A stretch of DNA of 26,643 nucleotides from Kosmotogaceae bacterium UBA1373 (GTDB lineage Bacteria; Thermotogota; Thermotogae; Petrotogales; Kosmotogaceae): positions 66,656 to 93,298 of the forward strand of contig DBRH01000083.1 in assembly GCA_002305955.1 (NCBI GenBank), written 5' to 3'. The position numbers and the translations under genes are program-made. Below, in pieces: positions 12,390-21,084 of the stretch (positions are counted from its first letter, which is position 1; each line of letters opens with the position of its first letter). The notes under the pieces are model-generated. The model worked only from the letters and a program-made list of their open reading frames with translations, searched no databases and was not told the origin of the DNA.

Positions 12390-13652
12390 ATGAAGATACT
12401 ACCGGCGAAAAAAATAAGGACAGAAATAAAGGTTCCACCCGACAAATCGATATCCCACAGGGCTCTGATTCTCTCATCAATGGCAGGAGAACGAAGCGTC
12501 GTCCATAACCTTCTGGAGAGCGGGGATACCTTGAGCACTTTTCAAGTTATGAAAGAGATTGGAGCGAGGTTCTCCGGTGATTTCGAGCGCATGGAGATAC
12601 TCCCGGCGCGTTGGAGAGAGGCCGTTCGACCTCTTGATTGCGGTAATTCCGGAACGACAGCGAGAATGATTTCCGGGCTTCTCGCCGGAACTACGGGCCT
12701 TCATATCCTCTTTGGCGACGAATCTCTATCCAGACGGCCTATGAAAAGAGTGATAGAGCCTCTTAAAAAGATGGGTGCCTCAATTTTCGCAAGGAACGAC
12801 GACAGCCTGTTACCACTGTCGATAAAAGGCGGGGATCTTCGCGGTTGCGTCCACGATCTCCAGGTGGCCAGCGCCCAGGTGAAGAGCGCGATACTGCTGG
12901 CTGGCATGAAGGCTGAAGGCATAACCACGGTGATCGAACCCGCTCCAAGCAGAGACCATACAGAGAGAATGCTTGTCTCGATGGGAGCAAAGATGAAGAT
13001 CGACGGAAGAGCCGTTTCCATAGAACGTGGCGAATTGAATCCCGTGTTTTTCCAGATACCGGGAGACGTCTCATCGGCCTCTTTCTTCGTGGTACTCGCA
13101 ATTCTCCATCCCGACGCCTCAATTACCATCAGAAACGTGGGACTCAACGAAAGACGCACAGGCTTGTTGAGAACGTTGAAGAAGATGGGCGCCGAGATCG
13201 AATGGATGGTCGAGGAAACCTCGCCCGAACCCTGCGGTACAATAGTGGCGAAATCTTCCAGATTGACGGGGTTGGAGATCGATGCCGGGCTGGTTCCTTC
13301 GATGATAGACGAGATTCCCCTTCTGGCGCTCGCCGGGGTAAACGCACACGGATCGACGGTTATCAGGGGAGCGGGAGAACTCAGGAAAAAAGAGTCGGAC
13401 AGAATTGCATCGACCATCGAGAACTTTGGAAAGCTCGGGATCGGAATTGAGGAGTTCGAAGACGGCTTTTCAGTTGAAGGGCCTCAGAGAATTGTCGGAG
13501 GAAGCGTTGATTCGGCCGGTGACCACAGGATAGCCATGCTCTTCACAGTTGCAGGTATCCTCAGCGAGGAAGGGATCGAAATCGCCGGCTCCGATTCGGT
13601 AAGGATCTCCTATCCGCGATTCTTCCAGGACATCGCGGAGGTGTGTCGATGA
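12390..13652 (+). CDS. aroA: 3-phosphoshikimate 1-carboxyvinyltransferase (EPSP synthase)
   Basis: This 420-residue enzyme transfers the enolpyruvyl group of PEP to shikimate 3-phosphate. Characteristic motifs are PPDKSISHRALILSS near the N-terminus, LDCGNSGTTARMISGLLAG, SLSRRPMKRV, PAPSRDHTERML, GDVSSASFFVVLAIL, and ELRKKESDRI near the C-terminus. The length is normal for the family. The Shine-Dalgarno GGAGGAAAGAG precedes ATG 12390. Its stop overlaps the aroE start (ATGA), indicating translational coupling in the operon. Confidence 0.97.
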   Translation: MKILPAKKIRTEIKVPPDKSISHRALILSSMAGERSVVHNLLESGDTLSTFQVMKEIGARFSGDFERMEILPARWREAVRPLDCGNSGTTARMISGLLAGTTGLHILFGDESLSRRPMKRVIEPLKKMGASIFARNDDSLLPLSIKGGDLRGCVHDLQVASAQVKSAILLAGMKAEGITTVIEPAPSRDHTERMLVSMGAKMKIDGRAVSIERGELNPVFFQIPGDVSSASFFVVLAILHPDASITIRNVGLNERRTGLLRTLKKMGAEIEWMVEETSPEPCGTIVAKSSRLTGLEIDAGLVPSMIDEIPLLALAGVNAHGSTVIRGAGELRKKESDRIASTIENFGKLGIGIEEFEDGFSVEGPQRIVGGSVDSAGDHRIAMLFTVAGILSEEGIEIAGSDSVRISYPRFFQDIAEVCR

Positions 13653-14428
13653 GGTTCTGCATAATAGGCCATCCTGTCTCACACAGCCTCTCGCCAATGA
13701 TCTACACCCGTTTCTTCGAAATGAAGAGAATTGATGCTACTTACGAAGCCCTGGATATACAGACTGGAGAGTTCCCATCGGTTATTGACGGTTTGCTCAA
13801 GGAATACGACGGTCTCAACGTGACTATACCCTTCAAGGAAGCGGTCGTTGCTCATGTCGATAGTATGATAGAGAGATCTTTGCGTGCCGTGAACTGCATT
13901 TTCGAGGGAGCGGGCCACAACACCGACTGGATAGGCTTCAGTCATTCACTCAGGAATATAGAAATAGAAGAACCCGTAACGATTCTAGGCGCCGGAGGAG
14001 CTTCCAGAGCCGTGGTTTACGCCCTCAAGAGATCTGGAGTCCACCGTGTAAACATACTCAACAGGAGTCCGGCCAGGGCGGAAAGGGTCGCGGAGGATTT
14101 CAACGACGGCAATTTCGAGGTCAAAACCTTTTCTATAGATTCTCTTCGGCCTATAGTGAGAGAGAGCAAGAGCATCGTAAACGCGACGTCGATCGGAATG
14201 AAGGGAGAACGTCTTGACCTTAGAAGAGAGGATTTACAGGGAATTTCTCTGGTTTACGATCTGATCTACAGCGAAACGCCTCTCCAGAAGGTCGCCAGAG
14301 AGTGCGGAGTCGAGAACGTAATTGACGGAAAGGCTATGCTCTTCTTCCAGGCCTGCGAAAATTTGAAGATCTGGAGACTCTTCGATGAAAAGGTTTTCGA
14401 AAGAGCCTTCGAGGTGGTGACCGGATGA
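13649..14428 (+). CDS. aroE: Shikimate dehydrogenase
   Basis: This 259-residue NADP-dependent enzyme reduces 3-dehydroshikimate to shikimate. The substrate-binding start is MRFCIIGHPVSHSLSPMIY. The catalytic Lys is in NVTIPFKEAVVAH and the Asp in HNTDWIGF. The dinucleotide-binding motif is ILGAGGASRAVVYAL, followed by NRSPARAER, which suits NADP phosphate binding. I use ATG 13649, six nt after GGAGGT and overlapping the aroA stop, rather than the GTG two codons earlier, which is too close to the ribosome site. Its own stop overlaps the start of aroC. Confidence 0.96.
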   Translation: MRFCIIGHPVSHSLSPMIYTRFFEMKRIDATYEALDIQTGEFPSVIDGLLKEYDGLNVTIPFKEAVVAHVDSMIERSLRAVNCIFEGAGHNTDWIGFSHSLRNIEIEEPVTILGAGGASRAVVYALKRSGVHRVNILNRSPARAERVAEDFNDGNFEVKTFSIDSLRPIVRESKSIVNATSIGMKGERLDLRREDLQGISLVYDLIYSETPLQKVARECGVENVIDGKAMLFFQACENLKIWRLFDEKVFERAFEVVTG

Positions 14429-15549
14429 GGTTCAGCGTAGGTGGAGATTCGCACGGTCCGGCGATGTACGGACTCGTTGAAGGGTTGCCAGCCGGTTTCC
14501 AGGTATCGATCGATGAGATAGACAAGAACCTCCAGAGGAGACAGCGCGGCTACGGAAGGGGAAAGAGAATGGGGCTGGAACACGACAGGGCCATCGTGAA
14601 GTCCGGACTCTGGAAGGGCCTGACGACCGGGGCACCGGTTTTGATCGAGATAGCGAACCTCGCTCCCAGAAGCGAGATGGAGATGAGAAGTCTTCCCCGG
14701 CCCGGCCACGCCGATTATGCCGCATGGACTAAATACAGGCTCGACGATTTGACGGTTTATGCCGAACGCAGCAGCGCAAGGTGGACGGCTGCGCTGGTCT
14801 CTATCGGATCGATCGCATCCCAGATGCTGTCGAAACTCGGAATCGAGATCGTCGGTTCGGTCGTCGCAATAGGAAAGGTTCATTGCTCGATACCGGAAAG
14901 TGTTTGCGTTGTGGCGCGTGATGCTTCACCGGTCTACTGCCACGATCCGCTGGCGAGTTGTGAGATGGTGGCCGAAATAGAAAAGGCGATCGATAGAGGT
15001 GACACTCTGGGAGGAATCTTCGCTGTCAGCGCGTTCGGTCTTCCACCTGGAATAGGTGGATACGGCGAACTTTTCGAGAGGCTGGATTCGAAGATCGGAC
15101 GGTACTTCATGGCCATCCCCTCGGTGAAGGGAGTGTTTGTGGGCAATTCCGATGTCAGTCTTCCAGGAAGCCAGTACCACGATCCTTTCACCGTCAGCGA
15201 TGGGAGAGTCGCGAGGCGTTCGAACAATGCCGGCGGGGTAGAAGGGGGGATATCCAACGGCCAGCCAGTGGTCGTAGTTGCAAGCGTGAAGCCGATTCCT
15301 ACGCTTGGAAACGGTATAGACTCGGTCAATCTGAAGAACATGAACGTTGAGAAAACTCCGTACGTCCGTTCCGACGTGACCGCAGTCCCCGCCGCTTCGG
15401 TCGTCGGAGAGAGTATGCTCGGCCTTTTGCTTCTCGAGTCGATCCTCGAGAAATACGGAAACGATAACTTCGATTTATTGAAAGGGAGGTTGGAGAATGA
15501 GAGTCTTCCTTGTTGGAATGATGGGCTCGGGGAAAAGCACCATCGGTAA
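14425..15549 (+). CDS. aroC: Chorismate synthase
   Basis: This 374-residue FMN-dependent lyase converts EPSP to chorismate. Family signatures are GGDSHGPAMYGLVEG, RRQRGYGRGKRM, RPGHADYAAW, YAERSSARWTA, RSNNAGGVEGGISNG and PAASVVGESMLGLLL. The ATG overlaps the aroE stop. The C-terminus (after about residue 357) extends into the next gene in another frame, giving a 53-nt overlap with aroKB. That tail (LENESLPCWNDGLGEKHHR) looks unlike a conserved ending and is dispensable-looking. A frameshift at the 3' end cannot be excluded, but the core enzyme is complete. Confidence 0.96.
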   Translation: MRFSVGGDSHGPAMYGLVEGLPAGFQVSIDEIDKNLQRRQRGYGRGKRMGLEHDRAIVKSGLWKGLTTGAPVLIEIANLAPRSEMEMRSLPRPGHADYAAWTKYRLDDLTVYAERSSARWTAALVSIGSIASQMLSKLGIEIVGSVVAIGKVHCSIPESVCVVARDASPVYCHDPLASCEMVAEIEKAIDRGDTLGGIFAVSAFGLPPGIGGYGELFERLDSKIGRYFMAIPSVKGVFVGNSDVSLPGSQYHDPFTVSDGRVARRSNNAGGVEGGISNGQPVVVVASVKPIPTLGNGIDSVNLKNMNVEKTPYVRSDVTAVPAASVVGESMLGLLLLESILEKYGNDNFDLLKGRLENESLPCWNDGLGEKHHR

Positions 15550-16984
15550 GATCCTCTCTTCGGTTCTCGATCTCGAATTTGTGGATATGGACAGCGAAAT
15601 AGAAGCCAGGAGCGGAAAGACTGTCGAAAAGATCTTCGAGAGCGAGGGAGAGGAAGTTTTCAGGAAACTAGAAAGTAACCTTCTCAAAGAGCTGGTAAGA
15701 AAAGACGGCATAGTGGTCTCCACAGGCGGCGGTATCGTACTCGATTCGGGGAATCGAAGAACGCTCAAAGAAGAGAATACCTTATACCTGAAACTACCAC
15801 CGGCCGATCTCTTCAAACGTGTTGACACACTTAACAGGCCTCTCTTGAAGGGAGGAAAGGAAGCGATTTTCAGGATATGGGAAGAGAGGAGAGAACTGTA
15901 CGAGCAATTTCCCTCGATAGAAGCTTCGAATTACTCCAAGTGGGAGACGGTTGCATCGATCTGCATGAGGCTATTTCCGGGGGATAAGAAGAGAATAATC
16001 AACGGAACCCATCCGGTGACCCTTGCCAACGGGGGGTTCAAAGCAATCGGAGGAATGCAGAACGCAGTTGTCTCACACAGGGTACTCAAGGTCTTTTCCG
16101 AGTGGATTCCCTCATCGGCCTTTCCAATAGAAGACGGAGAAGAGGCGAAGGGTTTTCACACGCTTTTCGAGATCTACGACTTTCTTATGGAACGGGGACT
16201 CTCGAGAAGCGACGTTCTTGCGGCCGCCGGGGGAGGTACTGTGACTGATCTGGTTGGATTCGCCGCTTCCACCTTCAAGAGGGGAGTTCCCCTGACTCTC
16301 TTTCCCACGACTCTTCTCTCTCAGGTTGATGCTTCCATAGGCGGAAAGAACGGATTGAACTTTCGGGGTGGAAAGAATATGATAGGCAACTTCTATTTTC
16401 CAACCGAAACGGTTCTCGATCCGGTGACAACGCTTTCGATGGATCCGGGAAGGTTTGAGGAGGGTCTAGTGGAGGCCTTCAAGATCTTCCTGATAACCGG
16501 ACAGTGGTACGATCAATTCAGATCTCTATGCGGGAAGTTGAAGGGCAGAAATCTCGCTACCCTGAACAAGATGATGGAAGAGGCCGTAATTCTGAAGGAC
16601 AGGATAGTGGCTTCAGATGTCCACGAAAAGGGAGTCAGAAAAATACTCAACCTGGGACACACTCTCGGCCATCTTTACGAGCCGATAGTCGGTGTGTCTC
16701 ACGGAAGGGCCGTTGCCTGGGGACTGGAACGAGAGATGTATTATTTCATGAACCTCGGACTCGTCGAGGAATCTGTGTACAACGAAGTATGCGACACGCT
16801 TTCGGAAATATTCGGTCTCGATCTGCCACCTCTTCCCATTGAGGAAGCCTTACGCCTGTTGAGAAACGACAAGAAGGGGACGGCCTGCGACGAGGCCGAA
16901 ATAGAGATACCGCTCCTGAGATCGCCCGGGAAGTATGAACTTTTGAAGGTTAAGTTCGACGAACTTCTGGCGGTGGTGGTATGA
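15497..16984 (+). CDS. aroKB: Bifunctional shikimate kinase / 3-dehydroquinate synthase
   Basis: The 495 residues fuse two pathway enzymes. Residues 1 to about 165 are shikimate kinase, with P-loop GMMGSGKST, shikimate-binding DMDSEIEARSG, STGGGIV and the lid NRPLLKGG. Residues about 175-495 are 3-dehydroquinate synthase, with AAAGGGTVTDLVGFAAS, PTTLLSQVDASIGGKNGLN and the zinc ligands in EGLVEAFK, LNLGHTLGHLYE and GVSHGRAVAWG. The fusion joins steps 2 and 5 of the pathway and is known in Thermotogota. GGGAGG precedes ATG 15497, inside the end of aroC. The stop overlaps aroQ (ATGA). Both active sites look intact. Confidence 0.96.
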   Translation: MRVFLVGMMGSGKSTIGKILSSVLDLEFVDMDSEIEARSGKTVEKIFESEGEEVFRKLESNLLKELVRKDGIVVSTGGGIVLDSGNRRTLKEENTLYLKLPPADLFKRVDTLNRPLLKGGKEAIFRIWEERRELYEQFPSIEASNYSKWETVASICMRLFPGDKKRIINGTHPVTLANGGFKAIGGMQNAVVSHRVLKVFSEWIPSSAFPIEDGEEAKGFHTLFEIYDFLMERGLSRSDVLAAAGGGTVTDLVGFAASTFKRGVPLTLFPTTLLSQVDASIGGKNGLNFRGGKNMIGNFYFPTETVLDPVTTLSMDPGRFEEGLVEAFKIFLITGQWYDQFRSLCGKLKGRNLATLNKMMEEAVILKDRIVASDVHEKGVRKILNLGHTLGHLYEPIVGVSHGRAVAWGLEREMYYFMNLGLVEESVYNEVCDTLSEIFGLDLPPLPIEEALRLLRNDKKGTACDEAEIEIPLLRSPGKYELLKVKFDELLAVVV

Positions 16985-17403
16985 AGATACTCGTCATGAA
17001 CGGTCCGAACCTCAACATGCTCGGAAAAAGGAAGAGCGACATCTACGGTGGTCTCTCTTATGAAGATTTGATAGACATTATCAAGGCCAGAGCCCTAGAT
17101 CTAGAAGTGGAATGTGAGTTCTTTCAATCTAACCACGAAGGCGAATTGATAGACAGGATCCATGGACTGGATTTCGATGCACTCGTCATAAATCCGGGAG
17201 CGCTGACACATTACAGCTACGCATTGAGAGACGCGCTGGAGATATTCACCGGTCCGAAGATAGAAGTACACATCTCAAACATACACGCCAGAGAGGCCTT
17301 CAGGAACAGAAGCGTTGTATCGCCTGTTTGTACCGGTACGATCGCCGGGCTGGGCTTTACAGGGTATCTTCTAGCCATAGAGTTTATCGCCGGCCAAAGA
17401 TGA
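16981..17403 (+). CDS. aroQ: Type II 3-dehydroquinate dehydratase
   Basis: This 140-residue flavodoxin-fold enzyme dehydrates 3-dehydroquinate to 3-dehydroshikimate, completing the pathway encoded here. Motifs are MNGPNLNMLGKRKSDIYG (with the catalytic Arg and Tyr), FFQSNHEGELID, VINPGALTHYSYALRDAL, EVHISNIHAREAFRNRS and the end GLGFTGYLLAI. The length is typical. The start overlaps the aroKB stop by four bases. With this gene the operon encodes every step from DAHP to chorismate; no tyrA, pheA or trp genes follow. Confidence 0.96.
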   Translation: MKILVMNGPNLNMLGKRKSDIYGGLSYEDLIDIIKARALDLEVECEFFQSNHEGELIDRIHGLDFDALVINPGALTHYSYALRDALEIFTGPKIEVHISNIHAREAFRNRSVVSPVCTGTIAGLGFTGYLLAIEFIAGQR

Positions 17404-17454
17404 GGGCCAAATCTGGTATTATTGATTAGATTCGTAAGTCTCGGGGGTGTGGTC

Positions 17455-17931
17455 TTGAAAAAGACTCTCTTGTTTGTGTTGCCGTTGCTGGTATTTGCTA
17501 TTTCCGGATGTCTTAATGTGGCGGGTAGACCGGAATCGATTTTGAAATCACTCGAAAAAGAAGTGCTGAGGGGAAATGTCGACAGAATTCTGGAGCTTTA
17601 CGCTGAAACCGTGGAGCTCTCGACGACGGCCAATCCTGCCGGAAGGTCCGTTACAAAGATTGATCTCAGGTACTATTACGACCAATTCCTGGCAGCACGA
17701 GAGATCTCGAGCTACTCTCTGGACGTCGAAAGCGTTGAAAAGCCTTCATCGGGTCAGGCCGTTATTTATGCTAGCTTCACGCTCACTTTCCGGTGCGACG
17801 ATAGAGATTACTCTGTGTCAGCCCAAACGTCTTTCTCTCTCTCGAAAGTGAACCGAAAATGGAGAATAACCGGAGAGTGGAACAATCCGATACTCAGTAT
17901 TTATGAACCGGCATCTCAATTGCCTGAATGA
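17455..17931 (+). CDS. Lipoprotein with NTF2-like domain, function unknown
   Basis: This 158-residue protein has a lipoprotein signal (KKTLLFVLPLLVFAISGC) with the acylated Cys predicted at the end of ISGC. Its mature part resembles an NTF2/SnoaL-like small alpha+beta fold: an N-terminal helix pair (LRGNVDRILELYAETVEL), then alternating strands ending KWRITGEWNNPIL. The start is TTG 17455, after GGGGGTGTGG. It lies 51 nt after aroQ and may share its transcript, but nothing links it to aromatic biosynthesis. The fold assignment is by pattern only. It converges on the FMN-binding gene with a 12-nt gap and no terminator hairpin that I can see. Confidence 0.8.
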   Translation: MKKTLLFVLPLLVFAISGCLNVAGRPESILKSLEKEVLRGNVDRILELYAETVELSTTANPAGRSVTKIDLRYYYDQFLAAREISSYSLDVESVEKPSSGQAVIYASFTLTFRCDDRDYSVSAQTSFSLSKVNRKWRITGEWNNPILSIYEPASQLPE

Positions 17932-17943
17932 TGTGGGTGGCGG

Positions 17944-18318
17944 TCACTCGACAGTATCAAACGCGTTTCTTATGGCATCGACAATTACCCTGCTCGTAGC
18001 CGTGGCGCCGGTGATCATATCCACCTCGAGGCTTTGAGCCTCTATAACTCTGTCGACAACGGTTTCAGCACTTTTAGAATAGCTTCCTGGTTTATTCTGG
18101 AGAACCTTCGCGGAGAGTATCGTACCGTTTTTGATCTCGACCTGCACAACTGCGTATCCTTCTGTTCCTGTGTAAATGCCGTCTTGCAACTCCCCAAAGG
18201 GTCTTGCCTCGACCGGTTTGGGGACTTCAACAGGTCTATTCCTGTGCCAGTCGCTCACCAGTGCCATCAAAGTCACGGAAACGGCTATAAAAATCGAAAC
18301 GTTGATCCAGTATCTCAT
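17944..18318 (-). CDS. Membrane-anchored FMN-binding domain protein
   Basis: This 124-residue protein has one N-terminal membrane segment (NVSIFIAVSVTLMALVS) and a single FMN-binding domain like those of NqrC/RnfG. The motif DMITGATATS near residue 100 matches the D-x-x-T-G-A-T pattern where ApbE attaches FMN to Thr (here probably T106). Such proteins carry electrons at the outer face of the membrane. No ApbE or Nqr/Rnf gene is in the window, so partners are unknown. The start is ATG 18318-18316, after GGAGGAG; an upstream in-frame start is not supported by a ribosome site. The gene appears monocistronic. Confidence 0.87.
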   Translation of the reverse strand: MRYWINVSIFIAVSVTLMALVSDWHRNRPVEVPKPVEARPFGELQDGIYTGTEGYAVVQVEIKNGTILSAKVLQNKPGSYSKSAETVVDRVIEAQSLEVDMITGATATSRVIVDAIRNAFDTVE

Positions 18319-18359
18319 CGCATCTCCTCCAGGCTGGCAAATTGCGAATCTTCTCAATT

Positions 18360-18388
18360 GAATTATCACTTATTTAGAATCACGACAA
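18360..18388 (-). promoter_or_regulatory. Promoter of the FMN-binding protein gene
   Basis: On the minus strand TTGTCG (18388-18383) and TAATTC (18365-18360) are 17 nt apart, about 40 nt before the start codon. The remaining 18389-18486 is AT-rich and shows nothing else that I can name. Confidence 0.5.
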
Positions 18389-18486
18389 ATTACTCGTATG
18401 AAAGATTATGATTAAATTTATCGGAATTATTTACGACCCGCTGGTGTTCTATACTTTATATAGAGCCAGCCAGAATCTGTGGTCTC

Positions 18487-18521
18487 AAAAAAGAGGCCGC
18501 CATGCGAGCAGCCTCTTTTTT
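18487..18521. terminator. Terminator ending the fumarase/malic enzyme operon
   Basis: AAAAAAGAGGC and GCCTCTTTTTT form an 11-bp stem around a 13-nt loop, giving a T-run on both strands. It lies about 10 nt after the malic enzyme stop and can work in either direction. Confidence 0.85.
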
Positions 18522-18531
18522 GATATCATAT

Positions 18532-19761
18532 TCAACCCACTTTTTTGAATCCTGTGTCTACTATCGCTTCGACATCATCGGGCGAGATCTTCAACTTTGC
18601 CGAGCCAGACTCCAGGGAGGCTTTTGCAACGGCGAGCGCTACTCTGCGCGCTATTCCCGGCTCGAAAGCCTTCGGGAGTATGTAGTCGACAGACAGCCTG
18701 TCGTCGCCTACGGCATCGGCGAGGGCGTCGGTCGCCGCGAGCTTCATGGATTCGTTGATTTCTCTTGATCTCACATCGAGCGCACCCCTGAATATACCGG
18801 GGAAGGCCAGGACGTTGTTGATCTGGTTGGGAAAATCCGATCTGCCAGTGGCAACGATCTTTGCCCCTGCCTCTTTGGCCAGATCGGGCATGATCTCAGG
18901 TACGGGATTGGCCAGGGCGAAAACGATCGCTCCGGGCGCCATGGATTTAATCATTTCGGCAGAGATTATCCCACCGACCGAGGTGCCGATGAAAACATCG
19001 GCGCCCTTTACGGCCTTCGCAAGATCACCGGAAAGGTTGTCGGGATTGATCTCTTCGACTATCTCGCGGTGAAACTCGTTTAGCAGGGTTTTTGGGTCGT
19101 TTTTATTGAGAATACCGTTCCTATCGACCGCGACAATGTTTCTAACGCCGGCCGCAAACAACATCTTGATCGTCGCTCCACCGGCCGCCCCGATGCCGAC
19201 CGTCGCGACCTTCAGATTTTCCATCTTTTTACCCACTATTTTCAAAGCGTTCCTCAACGCGGCAGTTGCCACGATAGCCGCTCCATGTTGATCGTCGTGG
19301 AAGATCGGTATATCGAGTCTTCGCTGAAGCTCTTGTTCGATATAAAAACACTTCGGAGAGGATATGTCTTCCAGATTCACCCCACCGAACGTTGGAGAGA
19401 GGGCCTGAACGAATGCGATTATTTCATCGGGCTCATGAACGTTTATGCAGAGAGGGAAGGCATCAACATTACCGAACTCCTTGAAGAGCAAGGCTTTGCC
19501 TTCCATAACGGGCATTCCAGCTTCGGGACCGATATCTCCAAGGCCGAGAACTGCCGTTCCATCCGATACGACCGCAACGTAGTTCCATTTGTTGGTGTAG
19601 TCATAGACCAGCTCATTGTTTTCGTTGATAACACGGCAAACGTCGGCGACGCCGGGAGTGTAAGCCAGCGACATGGCCTTCATGCTATCAACCCTGACTC
19701 TGCTTTTCACCTCGAGCTTGCCACGTAATTCTTTGTGTAGTTTCAGTGCCTCTTCGTTCAA
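18532..19761 (-). CDS. NAD(P)-dependent malic enzyme (short form)
   Basis: This 409-residue malic enzyme oxidatively decarboxylates malate to pyruvate and CO2. Motifs include SLAYTPGVADVCRVI (catalytic Tyr), a central DDQHGAAIVATAALRNAL (metal/substrate site), the Rossmann motif VGIGAAGGATIKML and FALANPVPEI. The length fits the short bacterial/archaeal form without the phosphotransacetylase domain. The start is TTG 19761, six nt after GAGGGTG; the GTG three codons upstream overlaps the ribosome site. It is the last gene of a long operon, 5 nt after fumarase beta. It would draw malate made by the fumarase into pyruvate, although the direction in vivo is not fixed by sequence. Confidence 0.95.
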   Translation of the reverse strand: MNEEALKLHKELRGKLEVKSRVRVDSMKAMSLAYTPGVADVCRVINENNELVYDYTNKWNYVAVVSDGTAVLGLGDIGPEAGMPVMEGKALLFKEFGNVDAFPLCINVHEPDEIIAFVQALSPTFGGVNLEDISSPKCFYIEQELQRRLDIPIFHDDQHGAAIVATAALRNALKIVGKKMENLKVATVGIGAAGGATIKMLFAAGVRNIVAVDRNGILNKNDPKTLLNEFHREIVEEINPDNLSGDLAKAVKGADVFIGTSVGGIISAEMIKSMAPGAIVFALANPVPEIMPDLAKEAGAKIVATGRSDFPNQINNVLAFPGIFRGALDVRSREINESMKLAATDALADAVGDDRLSVDYILPKAFEPGIARRVALAVAKASLESGSAKLKISPDDVEAIVDTGFKKVG

Positions 19762-19766
19762 AACAA

Positions 19767-20267
19767 TCACCCTCTATTCTTAATGAAAACATCGTTTCCA
19801 AGGTAATCGATAGCGACGTAGAGCGGAAAGTCCTTCACCCTGACCCTGAATATAGCTTCCGTACCGAGATCGTCGAAAGCCACAACCGTCATGCTGGAGA
19901 TTCTCCCGGCCAGAGCGGCGGCGGCGCCGCTGGGAGCCAGGAAGTAAGCTCTTCCGTACTCTTTGCAGAGCGAAACGGCCTGCTGGCCCCTCTTTCCTTT
20001 TCCCACCGTTGCCAGAACGCCTTTCAAATAAAGCATTTCGAGAAATGCATCCATCCTGTTCGAAGTCGTGGGTCCAATAGCCCCGAAAGAATCCTTAGTC
20101 GGTTTGGCCGGCCCCGCGTAGAAGATTATAGCCCCGTCAAGAGAAACCGGTAGTTCTTCGCCTTCCTCAAGCAGCATCTTCAGACGTTTCTGAGCGGCGT
20201 CTCTCATTAGAAGTAATTCGCCGGAATAAAGGAGTTCGTCGCCGGCACGCAATTCTTCAATCTTCAA
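19767..20267 (-). CDS. Class I fumarate hydratase, beta (C-terminal) subunit
   Basis: This 166-residue subunit corresponds to the C-terminal domain of class I (Fe-S) fumarases and related tartrate dehydratases. Signatures are RDAAQKRL, DGAIIFYAGPAKP, AIGPTTSNRMDAF and ATVGKGKRG, then YLAPSGAAAALAG-like residues (AYFLAPSGAAAALAG). With the alpha subunit it hydrates fumarate to malate. It overlaps the alpha gene by 11 nt and is followed directly by malic enzyme. Tartrate dehydratase is the main alternative, but the malic enzyme and lyase neighbours favour fumarate. Confidence 0.94.
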   Translation of the reverse strand: MKIEELRAGDELLYSGELLLMRDAAQKRLKMLLEEGEELPVSLDGAIIFYAGPAKPTKDSFGAIGPTTSNRMDAFLEMLYLKGVLATVGKGKRGQQAVSLCKEYGRAYFLAPSGAAAALAGRISSMTVVAFDDLGTEAIFRVRVKDFPLYVAIDYLGNDVFIKNRG

Positions 20268-21072
20268 GGATTACTCTCCCCTTTCTTGCGATATAGCAGT
20301 CCGTTGCGAGTCCCACCGGCATTATGGCGATGTGCGAGGGATAAGTCTCTATGTGCACCGAGTAAGCGGTTATACCCGTTCCCAGACCCTGATAGCCAAT
20401 CTTCAGATCGTTGATTTCTCCCAGTATTCTTTCTTCCAGGGCCGCGTAATCCTTATCATGATGTCTCTCGTCGAAAGATCTGGTGAGAGCGAGTTTGGCA
20501 AGCACCATCGCCTTGTCCGAACTCCCGCCGATCCCTATACCCACTTTCAACGGTGGACAACCTCTGGCCGCACTCTCCTTGAGCGATTCGACGACGGTCC
20601 GGACCAGATCGTCCACGGTTGCGGTGGGATTCAACATGAAAAGCCGGGAGAGATTCTCGCTTCCCCCTCCCTTAACGAGAAAGCGGATTTCTAGCCTGTC
20701 TCCCCTCACCGGAAACAGGTGGCATACGACCGGCGTGTTGTCTCTGGTATTTACCCTCTTAAGGGGATCGGACACTATGGAGTATCTGTAGGGTTTGTCG
20801 TTGTAAACCTTTTTGACTGCCGAATTCAGTGTTTCGATGATCGGTTCTTCCAGAGCGACTTCGTTGCCCTGAAAGACGAAAAACTCGAGAAAACCTGTAT
20901 CCTGACATATCGGGAGCCCCGTTTCTTTTGCGGCGATGGCGTTTTCCCTCAACACGCTCGAAAAGGGTCCTTCGTAGTGGTCGAGCAACTCGACGATCGC
21001 CGGATCCATCTCCGTGTTCGCCCTCGAAATAGCCTCTTCGAGTCTTTCGATAATTTTTCCTGCCGGAATCAA
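20257..21072 (-). CDS. Class I fumarate hydratase, alpha (N-terminal) subunit
   Basis: This 271-residue subunit carries the [4Fe-4S] cluster. Its three conserved Cys are visible in LPICQDTGF, AARGCPPLKVGIGIGG and LATDCYIARKG. NPTATVDDLV, and the GQGLGTGITAY-like region GYQGLGTGITAY, are also typical. It dehydrates or hydrates the malate/fumarate pair together with the beta subunit. The start is TTG 21072-21070, five nt after GGGGTG. It begins 12 nt after the stop of the ArgH-like lyase gene, the presumed fumarate source. Confidence 0.95.
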   Translation of the reverse strand: MIPAGKIIERLEEAISRANTEMDPAIVELLDHYEGPFSSVLRENAIAAKETGLPICQDTGFLEFFVFQGNEVALEEPIIETLNSAVKKVYNDKPYRYSIVSDPLKRVNTRDNTPVVCHLFPVRGDRLEIRFLVKGGGSENLSRLFMLNPTATVDDLVRTVVESLKESAARGCPPLKVGIGIGGSSDKAMVLAKLALTRSFDERHHDKDYAALEERILGEINDLKIGYQGLGTGITAYSVHIETYPSHIAIMPVGLATDCYIARKGRVILED

Positions 21073-21084
21073 AGTTACACCCCG

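Noticed and set aside
12701..13417. Long open frame antisense to aroA (minus strand)
   Set aside because: It mirrors codon bias of the clearly coding plus strand, has no ribosome site and no recognisable protein features.
17932..17943. Terminator between the convergent lipoprotein and FMN-binding genes
   Set aside because: The gap is only 12 nt and I see no hairpin with a T-run on either strand.
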